Positions 16,881 through 23,178 of a DNA stretch of 64,000 nucleotides are shown here, in pieces. Within the stretch, counting starts at the first letter, position 1. Each line of letters begins with the position of its first letter. The translations under genes were made by a program, and so were the position numbers. The notes beneath the pieces are model-generated. The model was not told where the DNA came from and ran no database searches. It saw only the letters and a list, made by a program, of their open reading frames with translations. The DNA is taken from NCBI RefSeq assembly GCF_900187615.1, contig NZ_FYDO01000021.1, positions 62,001 to 126,000 on the forward strand. Reading direction: 5' to 3'. The DNA comes from Pseudomonas sp. Irchel s3f7. GTDB taxonomy: Bacteria > Pseudomonadota > Gammaproteobacteria > Pseudomonadales > Pseudomonadaceae.

Positions 16881-17715
16881 TGGCGTTCTCCTTGGTGCCG
16901 GCCTTGTAATCGCGAGTATCGAAACCGGAATGACGACTAGCCGGAAGTGGATGGACGGGACTGGCCGGCTTGTCAGGGAAGATCCCTGTCCATCCGTTGC
17001 TGATCGAAAGCGCCAGAACGGAATCGGGGGCTGGGTGTGTCGCCAAGGCCTTGGCCTGTTGTTCGCAGCTTTTGGCGGTGAGGGGTTTGTGGATTTCCTT
17101 GCGGTGCTGGCACCAGTCGGCCCACACCTCGTCGCTGACGTTTTGTGGCTTGGCTGTCAGCGGGTCGAATTTTGACGATTTGCGGGGCGTGTTTGCGCCC
17201 TGCTTCTCCTGATTACTGGTTACCTGATTGGTACCCTGATTACTGGTACCCTGATTTGTCGGAGATTTTTCCGACCCTTCTCGGATTTTTTTCCGACCCT
17301 GTTCGGATATTTTTCCGACCTTGCTCGGAGATTTTTCCGAGGTAGATCGGATATTTTTCCGACCCTCAAACACATCAGAGGTCGGATATTTTTCCGACCC
17401 ATCCAGCTTGCGATTCCACTCTTTGGCCTTCTCGGTCAAACGAAACAAACTGATGTTTGACGTGTGGGATAGTTCGATCAGCCCGGCGGTCTCGAGCCCT
17501 TTGAGAAGTCGGTATGCGGTGTCTGGTTTGTCGGTGAGCAGGGGCAACTCCTCCACGATCTTTGCCTTGCTCAAGGCAAAGAAAATCCCGTGATCGGTCT
17601 TGATTGGCCTTGCCCAGCTAGGACACTCGTAAACAAACGAAAACAGCAGCGCCTGCTGCGAGTTCAACCCCCACTCCAGCGCTTTCACCTGGTTAATCGT
17701 GATTGTGAACTGCAT
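16861..17715 (-). CDS. O-like replication initiation protein
   Basis: 284 residues. Residues 1-105 form a winged-helix domain (MQFTITINQVKALEWGLNSQ, then 'IVEELPLLTDKPDTAYRLLKGLETAGLIEL'), the middle (about 105-175) is low complexity and repeats Gly-Arg-Lys-Lys-Ile-Arg and Ser-Glu-Lys-Ser-Pro in shifting frames, and the C-terminus (about 190-240) has 'WADWCQHRKEIHKPLTAKSCEQQ', a DnaT/O-like helical unit. The repeats come from an iteron array in the DNA (17259-17400), as in lambda O where ori lies inside the gene. It should bind those iterons and recruit the DnaC-like protein. Confidence 0.8.
   Translation of the reverse strand: MQFTITINQVKALEWGLNSQQALLFSFVYECPSWARPIKTDHGIFFALSKAKIVEELPLLTDKPDTAYRLLKGLETAGLIELSHTSNISLFRLTEKAKEWNRKLDGSEKYPTSDVFEGRKNIRSTSEKSPSKVGKISEQGRKKIREGSEKSPTNQGTSNQGTNQVTSNQEKQGANTPRKSSKFDPLTAKPQNVSDEVWADWCQHRKEIHKPLTAKSCEQQAKALATHPAPDSVLALSISNGWTGIFPDKPASPVHPLPASRHSGFDTRDYKAGTKENANGTFRL
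17259..17400. repeat. Six iterons, candidate phage replication origin inside the O-like gene
   Basis: The 19-bp unit TCGGAKATTTTTCCGACCC, itself an inverted TCGGA/TCCGA with an AT core, starts at 17259, 17281, 17303, 17325, 17347 and 17382. The first five are exactly 22 bp apart (two helical turns) and the sixth is 35 bp further. Because 22 is not a multiple of 3, each copy is read in another frame, so selection acts on DNA, not protein. This is the signature of an origin of lambda type. Confidence 0.85.
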
Positions 17716-17716
17716 A

Positions 17717-18211
17717 TCAACCCTTCCCGCCTAGCGGTCGGGCCGGGCGCTTCGACTTGTGCAACTCAATCAGTGCTGTCACTTCCTCGTGCCGGGCAGC
17801 CAGGTGCTTGGCATGCAAGGCCAAAATCTCCGATGCTTCCACGGCAGTGATTTCGCCATCCTCCAGCGCGAGGGCAAGAAACTGGTCAACCCGGCCGCGC
17901 TTCACAGAAGTACGCAAAGAGCGCTGGTGCATGTCTACGTTGTCCAGATCGCCAACCTCAGGCAGACGCACAAAGACACCGCCGTACATCGCGCAGATGT
18001 AGTCCGGCAGGCGCGTGGTGCCCTGCTCGCTTTCGAGGACGTAAACCTCTTCATCGCTAAGAGGAACAACACCGCCGCTCTCATAAACCTGATTCTTAAA
18101 CCGCTTCAGATCGAGACTGAGGCGAGCTGAAGCGCATACCTGGCCGCCTGGGTATTTCTTTGCGACCTCGATCACCACTGCGCGGCGGGTTTCTAGTACT
18201 GGCGATTTCAT
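17717..18211 (-). CDS. CII-like phage regulatory protein (YmfL/CP76 group)
   Basis: 164 residues with an N-terminal helix-turn-helix ('VAKKYPGGQVCASARLSL', 'LKRFKNQVYESGG') and a helical C-terminal part (QFLALALEDGEITAVEASEI). The 'LPDYICAMYGGVFV' segment is typical of the phage regulatory CII family. First in order after Cro in the right operon, where lambda has cII, so a role in the lysis-lysogeny decision or early regulation is likely. Confidence 0.75.
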   Translation of the reverse strand: MKSPVLETRRAVVIEVAKKYPGGQVCASARLSLDLKRFKNQVYESGGVVPLSDEEVYVLESEQGTTRLPDYICAMYGGVFVRLPEVGDLDNVDMHQRSLRTSVKRGRVDQFLALALEDGEITAVEASEILALHAKHLAARHEEVTALIELHKSKRPARPLGGKG

Positions 18212-18279
18212 TGTCTAGTTTTCTCTCGGCGCCGTTGCGTTCAGAGTTGGCTCATTGAGCAGATTGGTAAAAATTCGTC

Positions 18280-18453
18280 TCACCGTACGGTTCGAGCGGC
18301 TTTGAACTTTCCTTTAGAAAGAATCTGAATTTGGTACTGGCGGGACTCCGGAATTGTTTCCCCCCACATCGTCACGGCGCTTGGATGAATTCCTAACGCC
18401 ACCGCTAGTTTTTTCTTACTACCGAAATGTTCGGCAACCTCCCGCGTATTCAT
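18280..18453 (-). CDS. Cro-like repressor (YdaS/Cro HTH)
   Basis: 57 residues from the ATG at 18453 (GAGGA box at 7 nt). 'MNTREVAEHFGSKKKLAVAL' with 'GIHPSAVTMWGETIPESRQYQIQ' is a Cro-type helix-turn-helix that recognises DNA with the second helix. It is divergent from cI with a 110-bp operator region between them. By analogy it turns off cI and later the early promoters. Longer reading to 18510 would run into the operators. Confidence 0.82.
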   Translation of the reverse strand: MNTREVAEHFGSKKKLAVALGIHPSAVTMWGETIPESRQYQIQILSKGKFKAARTVR

Positions 18454-18483
18454 TGCGCATTCCTCATTCAAAAGCGCCTTAAT

Positions 18484-18553
18484 TTCAGCATGCTGAAGTT
18501 TTGACGTCAACGAGGATTTCAGTGCTCTGCATACTTAAATTCAGCTAACTTAA
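18484..18553. promoter_or_regulatory. OR-like operator set between cro and cI
   Basis: Three sites of one family: TTCAGCATGCTGAA (18484-18497, a perfect palindrome), TTCAGTGCTCTGCA (18518-18531) and TTCAGCTAACTTAA (18540-18553). A TTGACGTCAA palindrome at 18501-18510 may be a -35 region. Related sites occur right of cI at 19721-19778. Confidence 0.6.
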
Positions 18554-18563
18554 TATTGGCGTC

Positions 18564-19217
18564 ATGGACAGACACGAACGTATTGCCCGAGCCATCGCGC
18601 TCAGCGGGAAAAAGAAAGGTGAAATCGCGTCCCTATGTGGGGTTGCGAACTCTGCTGTGACTCAGTGGATTTCAGGGGAAAGTAAAAGTCTGCGCCCAGA
18701 AAATCTTTATGCGTTAGCCAAGGCGACTGGATTCCGCGCTGAATGGCTCGCTATCGGTGAAGGCGAAGAAACGGAGCTTTCCGATTCGAACGTGAAGGAC
18801 ACACGTCAACCGGTAGAGTCGTTTCGATACCCGGTAATCAGTTGGGTTGCCGCTGGTGCATGGGCGGAAGCAATCGAGCCCTTCCCTCCCGGGTTTTCAG
18901 ATCGATACGAGCTATCGGACTACAACTCCAAGGGCCCGGCTTTCTGGCTTGAGGTGAAGGGCGACTCGATGACATCTCCGGTCGGGACAAGCATTACTGA
19001 GGGAACGCTGATCCTGGTTGATACCGAGGCTGACGTTCAGTCCGGAAAACTAGTGGTGGCCAAATTGGCTGACAGTGACCAGGCTACCTTCAAGAAACTC
19101 GTGGATGACGGTGGCCGACGTTACTTAAAGCCTTTGAACCCTGCCTACCCTACAGAGATGTGTGCAGAGAACTGCCGAATTGTTGGAGTCGTGGTTAGGG
19201 CGCTACAAAAGCTATAG
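18564..19217 (+). CDS. CI-like repressor with LexA-type autoprotease (S24)
   Basis: 217 residues. HTH at about 17-45 (KKKGEIASLCGVANSAVTQW), hinge, then the S24 peptidase: cleavage site Ala97-Gly98 (SWVAAGAWAEA), nucleophile Ser135 (VKGDSMTSPV) and general base Lys177 (ATFKKLVDD). It should keep the prophage silent and be cleaved when RecA is activated by DNA damage, so the prophage should be SOS-inducible. Divergent from cro; a terminator follows. Confidence 0.92.
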   Translation: MDRHERIARAIALSGKKKGEIASLCGVANSAVTQWISGESKSLRPENLYALAKATGFRAEWLAIGEGEETELSDSNVKDTRQPVESFRYPVISWVAAGAWAEAIEPFPPGFSDRYELSDYNSKGPAFWLEVKGDSMTSPVGTSITEGTLILVDTEADVQSGKLVVAKLADSDQATFKKLVDDGGRRYLKPLNPAYPTEMCAENCRIVGVVVRALQKL

Positions 19218-19243
19218 GACGTCCAGCTTGTCTGCCTTTATAG

Positions 19244-19268
19244 AGCCCGCCATGTGCGGGCTTTTCTT
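19244..19268 (+). terminator. Intrinsic terminator after cI
   Basis: Stem GCCCGC/GCGGGC with a 5-nt loop, followed by CTTTTCTTCTT. It lies 27 nt after the cI stop. Confidence 0.75.
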
Positions 19269-19427
19269 CTTCGGTCCCCTCAAGTCTTTCACTCCTCTTA
19301 AGTCCGCTGCGTGTGTTTCTCTGTTTGGAACAAAGCTTTTTCAGCTGGCCGAAATGGGATATCCCAGCACGCCAAACATTTGACATTTTATGGGGCGCTT
19401 CCAAACGATAAAACAAAGGATCACTGC

Positions 19428-19679
19428 ATGCATCGTCCCCCTCCTCCTGCCAGCTCAGTTGGGAACTCCTGTGAGCTTATACGCCGACGTATCCAACACC
19501 TGACCTCTGCACCGGATGCACAGAAAACCCAATCCATCGTAATCACCAGGTCAGATGAAGAATCTGCCGATGCGTGGCTGCATATCCTTGATGAAATTGA
19601 AGAAACCGATGGGATCAGAATGGAGCGATTTGAGAGCGGCGCTGTCAGGATCGGATGGCGACAGTACTGCGAATCGTGA
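19428..19679 (+). CDS. 83-residue phage protein of unknown function
   Basis: Start at 19428 chosen for the AAAGGA box upstream; a longer reading would need the space used by the cI terminator. The sequence (MHRPPPPASSVGNSCELIRR, ... 'ADAWLHILDEIEETDGIRMERFE') is acidic in the C-terminal half and has no membrane segment. Its own terminator follows directly, so it forms a separate unit between the two operator sets and would be made in the lysogen if read with cI. No family recognised. Confidence 0.5.
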   Translation: MHRPPPPASSVGNSCELIRRRIQHLTSAPDAQKTQSIVITRSDEESADAWLHILDEIEETDGIRMERFESGAVRIGWRQYCES

Positions 19680-19682
19680 ATT

Positions 19683-19709
19683 GAGCCCGCCAATGAGCGG
19701 GCTTTTTAT
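19683..19709 (+). terminator. Intrinsic terminator
   Basis: Stem GCCCGC/GCGGGC with a 6-nt loop followed by TTTTTATT, immediately after the 83-residue ORF. It separates the cI unit from the left operon. Confidence 0.8.
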
Positions 19710-19720
19710 TGTCTGTTGAT

Positions 19721-19778
19721 TTCAGATTGCTGAATTAATAATTCAGCATGCTTGACTCTTCTATTTCAGCTTGCTTAA
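19721..19778. promoter_or_regulatory. OL-like operator triplet at the left early promoter
   Basis: TTCAGATTGCTGAA (19721-19734), TTCAGCATGCTTGA (19742-19755) and TTCAGCTTGCTTAA (19765-19778), spaced 21 and 23 bp. They share the TTCAG half-site of the sites between cro and cI, so CI and Cro likely act on both. The plus-strand operon to int starts downstream. Confidence 0.62.
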
Positions 19779-19822
19779 ATTAACTCAAGCCAAGCGACAC
19801 CGGCCAGCAGCGAAAGCCGCGC

Positions 19823-19904
19823 CACTCTTTAACAATCAGCGCAACAAACAACAGACCCCATTGCCCCTACCGGCGACCGGCGAGCAGACAGGCCCGAAAG
19901 CCTG
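19823..19904 (+). promoter_or_regulatory. nut-like boxA and boxB in the left operon leader
   Basis: CACTCTTTAACAA at 19823-19835 resembles boxA (consensus CGCTCTTTAACA). About 50 nt later CAGGC/GCCTG (19889-19904) closes a 6-nt CCGAAA loop, boxB-like. Together they would make an antitermination site for polymerase from the left promoter. The 160 nt up to the TerB-like gene hold another hairpin (GCTGCACC 20021-20028 with GGTGCAGC 20039-20046) and no convincing gene. Confidence 0.4.
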
Positions 19905-20075
19905 CCAACGACAGGAACAACCTGGACGGCTGCTCGATGGTGAAACGCCAGAACCGTGTGAATGACCCGGCAAGCAATGCGCCCCGCTCCTCCAGCGGCA
20001 ATAGGACGGACAGCATCACTGCTGCACCTTGGCGACAGGGTGCAGCGGGATGTAACCCACCTCAGAGGAATCACC

Positions 20076-20513
20076 ATGCTCGGTATCGGTAAGAAACTGT
20101 TTGGCGCCAAGCGCGCAGTCAAGAAACTGGAAAATCGCGACCTGATGCAGGCCATCGTCGGTGGCTGCCTTCTGGTAGCAGCAGCGGATGGCGAGATCAG
20201 CAAGAACGAAGCAGCCCAGATCGACATCCAGCTGAGGGCTAACAAGGCGCTCGAACACTTCGGCTCCGAGATCACCAGCACGGTCAATCTGTTTACCGAA
20301 CAGCTGCAAGCCGGCTTCCGACTCGGTCGCATGAACATCCTGCGCGAGATTCGCGACATCAAAAACAACCCGGCCGACGCGGAAGAGGTGTTCGTGAACA
20401 TGCTCACCGTTGCCGAGGGTGACGGCAACATCAGCCCCGAAGAGCTGAAGGTGCTCGCCGAAATCGGAAACGAGCTGGGCCTGCGCCTCAAAGACTTCGG
20501 TATTGAGGCGTGA
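20076..20513 (+). CDS. TerB-like protein
   Basis: 145 residues from the ATG after GAGGA. 'LMQAIVGGCLLVAAADGEIS', 'FTEQLQAGFRLGRMNILREI' and 'VFVNMLTVAEGDGNISPEEL' are the TerB-like all-helical fold with its acidic metal-binding D-G-E/D-G-x-I-S pairs. TerB proteins are known from tellurite-resistance loci and, more widely, from phage and defence contexts; the tellurite role is not implied here. It is the first gene of the left operon, coupled to the next gene by a GTGA overlap. Confidence 0.8.
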   Translation: MLGIGKKLFGAKRAVKKLENRDLMQAIVGGCLLVAAADGEISKNEAAQIDIQLRANKALEHFGSEITSTVNLFTEQLQAGFRLGRMNILREIRDIKNNPADAEEVFVNMLTVAEGDGNISPEELKVLAEIGNELGLRLKDFGIEA

Positions 20514-20716
20514 GGAAGCGGGTGAAGCAGATGCTGGTCTACTCCGGGGCGATTGTTGTTCTGGCAGTGATCGGCAACAGCATCGCCAATCGCGGTTCCT
20601 GCTCCTACTACGGTTTCCAGACAGATCGAGAGACCCGCTACGCCGCCTTTGTTGGTTGCATGGTGCAGGTCAACGGAGCGTGGTTCCCGCGCAATGAAAT
20701 CCGCGTAATGCAGTGA
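20510..20716 (+). CDS. Small one-TM phage protein
   Basis: 68 residues. GTG start overlaps the TerB stop (GTGA); an ATG at 20531 is an alternative. 'MLVYSGAIVVLAVIGNSIA' is a membrane segment or signal anchor, then 'CSYYGFQTDRETRYAAFVGC' with two cysteines that could pair outside the cytoplasm. Coupling to TerB-like suggests joint function. No family recognised. Confidence 0.55.
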   Translation: MRKRVKQMLVYSGAIVVLAVIGNSIANRGSCSYYGFQTDRETRYAAFVGCMVQVNGAWFPRNEIRVMQ

Positions 20717-20780
20717 CGTTTCACTGATGCCGCTTCTTGCAAGGCGGCATTGGGAAACCAACTAACGCAGGAAATGGACA

Positions 20781-20960
20781 ATGCTGATTTTGACTCGCAA
20801 GGTAGGCGAAAGCATCAACATAGGTAACGACATCACGATCACTGTGCTGGGTGTGAGTGGCAAACAGGTGCGCATCGGAACAAGCGCACCCAAGGATGTG
20901 CCGGTGCATCGAGACGAGATCACCCAGCGCATTCAAGCGGGCTTGTCGAAGCCCCAGTAA
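20781..20960 (+). CDS. csrA: Phage-borne CsrA/RsmA translational regulator
   Basis: 59 residues: [20 protein letters not shown] followed by [20 protein letters not shown] and '[12 protein letters not shown]'. The first beta strand LTRKVGE and the VHRDEI segment with the RNA-binding arginine (Arg44) are conserved, so it should be a functional CsrA dimer that binds GGA motifs in mRNA leaders. The ribosome site AGGA and a second GGA (CAGGAAATGGACA) lie right before the ATG, which is typical for autorepression. It is a paralogue of the host rsm genes carried by the prophage, followed by a structured RNA region. Confidence 0.93.
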   Translation: MLILTRKVGESINIGNDITITVLGVSGKQVRIGTSAPKDVPVHRDEITQRIQAGLSKPQ

Positions 20961-21464
20961 CGAATCAACCAGCGCCAAAACGACAGCCTGTCGCTAACTG
21001 CCAGAGCACCTGATCCTCCCCAGCACCAGGTCGCATCGGAGTGTGATCTGAAGGCCCGCAAGTGAGGGCGTCGGAGAGCGGAACGGAGCTTGCGAGCAGG
21101 TAGCGCTCCGACCAGATCACACCCCGATGCGGACGAACACCCGGCCATGCGCCGGCCACCTGCATCACCGCAACACAGCAGATGAAGCGCAGTAAGCGTC
21201 AACTACATATCGTTGCCAGGATACGGAAGCGGTGCACGTTGAAAGCCCGCGAGGTCATAACGCCTGGTAAGGGGACGACTCGTCAGCCCCTGACATCTGC
21301 AACCAGTTCAATAGGTGTCCACTGCCTGCCCAGTGAGCGAACCAAAGGAAGATGACCATCATGAAATAGACCCTGACCTAAAGCCCTCCAGTAGGAGGCA
21401 CCTGCGATCACGTAGGGAGGTCTTCGTGACGCAAACAAAAGCCCGGGTTATCTCGGGCTTTTTT
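20961..21464 (+). ncRNA. Structured untranslated region, candidate phage RNA with a three-way junction
   Basis: No convincing gene in about 500 nt. The core (21033-21130) folds as a compact three-way junction: an outer 18-position stem (GCATCGGAGTGTGATCTG 21033-21050 with CAGATCACACCCCGATGC 21113-21130, one mismatch) encloses a GCCC/GGGC hairpin (21054-21069) and a GTCGGAG/CTCCGAC hairpin (21070-21112), with almost no unpaired linker. Further hairpins: CCGGC/GCCGG (21141-21155), GGGGACG...CGTCAGCCCC (21271-21290), CTCC/GGAG (21386-21397) and TCACG/CGTGA (21408-21429). A strong terminator ends the stretch. Several GGA motifs occur, also in loops. It lies directly downstream of csrA. RNA nature is inferred from folding only. 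Confidence 0.6.
21441..21464 (+). terminator. Intrinsic terminator of the structured RNA region
   Basis: Stem GCCCG/CGGGC with an 8-nt loop, followed by TTTTTT. Read on the plus strand, as csrA. Confidence 0.85.
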
Positions 21465-21476
21465 ACACCTGCCTTT

Positions 21477-21538
21477 ATTCGTCAGCACTCTCCCCTGCGC
21501 CGAACGGCAACCAGCAGACAGACCGAGTGCTGACGAAT
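21477..21538. repeat. Perfect 14-bp inverted repeat in a leader
   Basis: ATTCGTCAGCACTC (21477-21490) and its exact complement GAGTGCTGACGAAT (21525-21538) enclose 34 nt that contain a smaller GCCG/CGGC hairpin. It lies between the terminator and the 99-residue gene. It could be an operator, an RNA leader or a recombination site. Confidence 0.65.
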
Positions 21539-21565
21539 ACACGCAACCCACATTGAGGATTCGCC

Positions 21566-21865
21566 ATGAACCGAACGATCAGTCAGAGCCCAGCAATCCT
21601 CCAGCGGTTGCGTCTCCGGACTCCCCTGGACACCACCGAAATGTACCAAAACATAGGTCGTGATGAGCCCGTTCGCATAGTGGACTACACCCCGGCGCCA
21701 GGCGGCGGCATCACAGTTGAACTAATCAAGCACTCCACTGGTACGGCAAAGGGTGAGCCTGCCAACCACAACACAGTGAAAGCGTTCGCTCGCACGCTTC
21801 TGCGCTGGACCATCGGCTCGGCGCTCCTGTTGATCCTGTTCGCCTACTTCGGCGCCGGTCATTGA
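21566..21865 (+). CDS. 99-residue phage membrane protein
   Basis: Start after GAGGA. The N-terminal 70 residues are soluble with a proline-rich beta part (VRIVDYTPAPGGGITVELIK); the C-terminus (about 78-97) is a membrane anchor (TIGSALLLILFAYFGAG). This makes a tail-anchored protein facing the cytoplasm. Fifth in the left operon. No family recognised. Confidence 0.6.
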   Translation: MNRTISQSPAILQRLRLRTPLDTTEMYQNIGRDEPVRIVDYTPAPGGGITVELIKHSTGTAKGEPANHNTVKAFARTLLRWTIGSALLLILFAYFGAGH

Positions 21866-21956
21866 AACGGCCCAGCCAGCGGCGACGCCAGCGCATTCGC
21901 CAGGCGCAATTCAATCTTCCACCCAGCGGTCTACTGACCACCCCGGAGAAACAGCC

Positions 21957-22304
21957 ATGTCCACCCCTACCGACACCGCCGAGTTCCTCAACGAGCTGAA
22001 CGGCGGTGTGTTCGCCAGCCAGATTGGCGTCGCCCTTTCCGAAGTAGCCGCCGGGGTCGTTGACCACGGCAAGGCCGGGAAGCTGGTCATCACCCTGGAC
22101 TTCAGCCGGGTTGGCGAATCTAGCCAGGTGAAGATCAAGCACAAGCTCGACTACAAGGTGCCCACCAAGCGCGGCGCTCGCAGCGAGAACGCCAGCCTCG
22201 ACACGCCTATGTGTGTCGGCACCGGTGGAAAAATCACGCTGTTTGCTGAGAACCACGTCCAAATGTTCGACCGCGCACAAGCCCCAATCATTCCCCGCTC
22301 GTAA
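21957..22304 (+). CDS. 115-residue phage protein upstream of DUF2303
   Basis: Soluble: 'FLNELNGGVFASQIGVALSE' then a beta-rich 'GKLVITLDFSRVGESSQVKI' and 'IKHKLDYKVPTKRGARSENA'. It is regularly found just before a DUF2303 gene in Pseudomonas prophages as far as I remember. 24 nt separate the two genes, so a common role is likely, perhaps in recombination or single-strand DNA handling, but there is no direct evidence. Confidence 0.6.
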   Translation: MSTPTDTAEFLNELNGGVFASQIGVALSEVAAGVVDHGKAGKLVITLDFSRVGESSQVKIKHKLDYKVPTKRGARSENASLDTPMCVGTGGKITLFAENHVQMFDRAQAPIIPRS

Positions 22305-22328
22305 ACTCGACCATCAAGGAACTGAACA

Positions 22329-23144
22329 ATGTCTCTGACCAAAGAAGCGATCCAACTCATCACCGACACCGCACTCGAAGCGAGCGGCAAGCAACTGGGC
22401 ACCTACATGCCGGCCGCGGTCCTGCCCGCTGGCAGCCAAGTGATCACGCTGGAAAAATGGCAGGTCGGTCGTAGTCGTTTCCGGGGTATCTACTCCACCC
22501 ATTCGCTGGCTGACTTCAGCGCCTATGTCGCTGACCGGGCGGTAGCGAATGCCAAGGGCTTCATCGATCAGGATGAAATGACCTGCACGCTACTGTTCAA
22601 CCTGGGCACCGATGTTCTGCCTGGTCACGCTGACGACCGCGCAGTACTTCGACTGAAGGCCTCAGCTGGTTACAAGGCAGCTCAGGCGATCGGCGGACGT
22701 GCGATGTCGCAGAAAGATCTCAGCGACTGGATTGAAGACTGGAACCAGTTCCTGTCAGCCACCGATGAAAGCGGACAATCGATGACCATCGCCAAGGCCA
22801 TCGCGGCGGTTCGGACCATCACCATCAAAGCCGCATCCGAATCGGATCACACCGTAGGCGAGACGAGCGCCAGCCGAAGCACGCTCGATCAGATCGAGGC
22901 CCGCAGTAAAGAAACGCTGCCCGCCACGCTGCTGTTCAACGTGATTCCGTACGAAGGGCTGACCGAACAGCAGATCATGCTGCGTGTTTCGGTGATCACC
23001 AGCGGCGCGCAACCGGTGCTGAAATTGCGCTGGGTTGGTGAAGAGGTTCAGCGCGAGGACATCGCCCAGGAGTTCAAGACCGTGCTTCAGAACAAGATCG
23101 GTAGCGCCGCCGCCCTGTCGCTGGGCGCTTTCGATCCAAAGTAA
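22329..23144 (+). CDS. DUF2303 family (YfdQ-like) phage protein
   Basis: 271 residues. 'VITLEKWQVGRSRFRGIYST', 'HSLADFSAYVADRA' and 'ASAGYKAAQAIGGRAMSQKD' followed by 'DWIEDWNQFL' are recognised features of the DUF2303/YfdQ family, which is found in the early operons of many temperate phages. Biochemical role not known. Followed by a 34-nt gap and the 3' end of a convergent moron. Confidence 0.85.
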   Translation: MSLTKEAIQLITDTALEASGKQLGTYMPAAVLPAGSQVITLEKWQVGRSRFRGIYSTHSLADFSAYVADRAVANAKGFIDQDEMTCTLLFNLGTDVLPGHADDRAVLRLKASAGYKAAQAIGGRAMSQKDLSDWIEDWNQFLSATDESGQSMTIAKAIAAVRTITIKAASESDHTVGETSASRSTLDQIEARSKETLPATLLFNVIPYEGLTEQQIMLRVSVITSGAQPVLKLRWVGEEVQREDIAQEFKTVLQNKIGSAAALSLGAFDPK

Positions 23145-23178
23145 GCACTTAGGGCCGGGAGACCGGCCTGATCCAACT

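Noticed and set aside
17259-17400. The repeat array considered as CRISPR
   Set aside because: Unit plus gap is only 22 bp, spacers would be 3 bp long, and the array lies inside a replication gene. Iterons fit.
19938-20093. A 51-codon plus-strand ORF starting MVKRQNRVND before the TerB-like gene
   Set aside because: Overlaps the TerB start and its ribosome site, Arg/Ser-rich, no conserved features. More likely leader.
20076-20513. TerB-like gene taken as evidence for tellurite resistance
   Set aside because: No terC, terD or other ter genes are present; the TerB fold alone does not imply this function.
19829-20761. A 310-codon minus-strand frame over the TerB-like gene
   Set aside because: Ser/Arg-rich shadow; the plus-strand genes have ribosome sites, overlaps and recognisable folds.
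20933-21202. An 89-codon minus-strand frame in the structured RNA region
   Set aside because: Cys/Trp/Gly/Arg composition without a recognisable domain, no ribosome site, and antisense to the terminator-ended transcript. The stems explain the sequence better.
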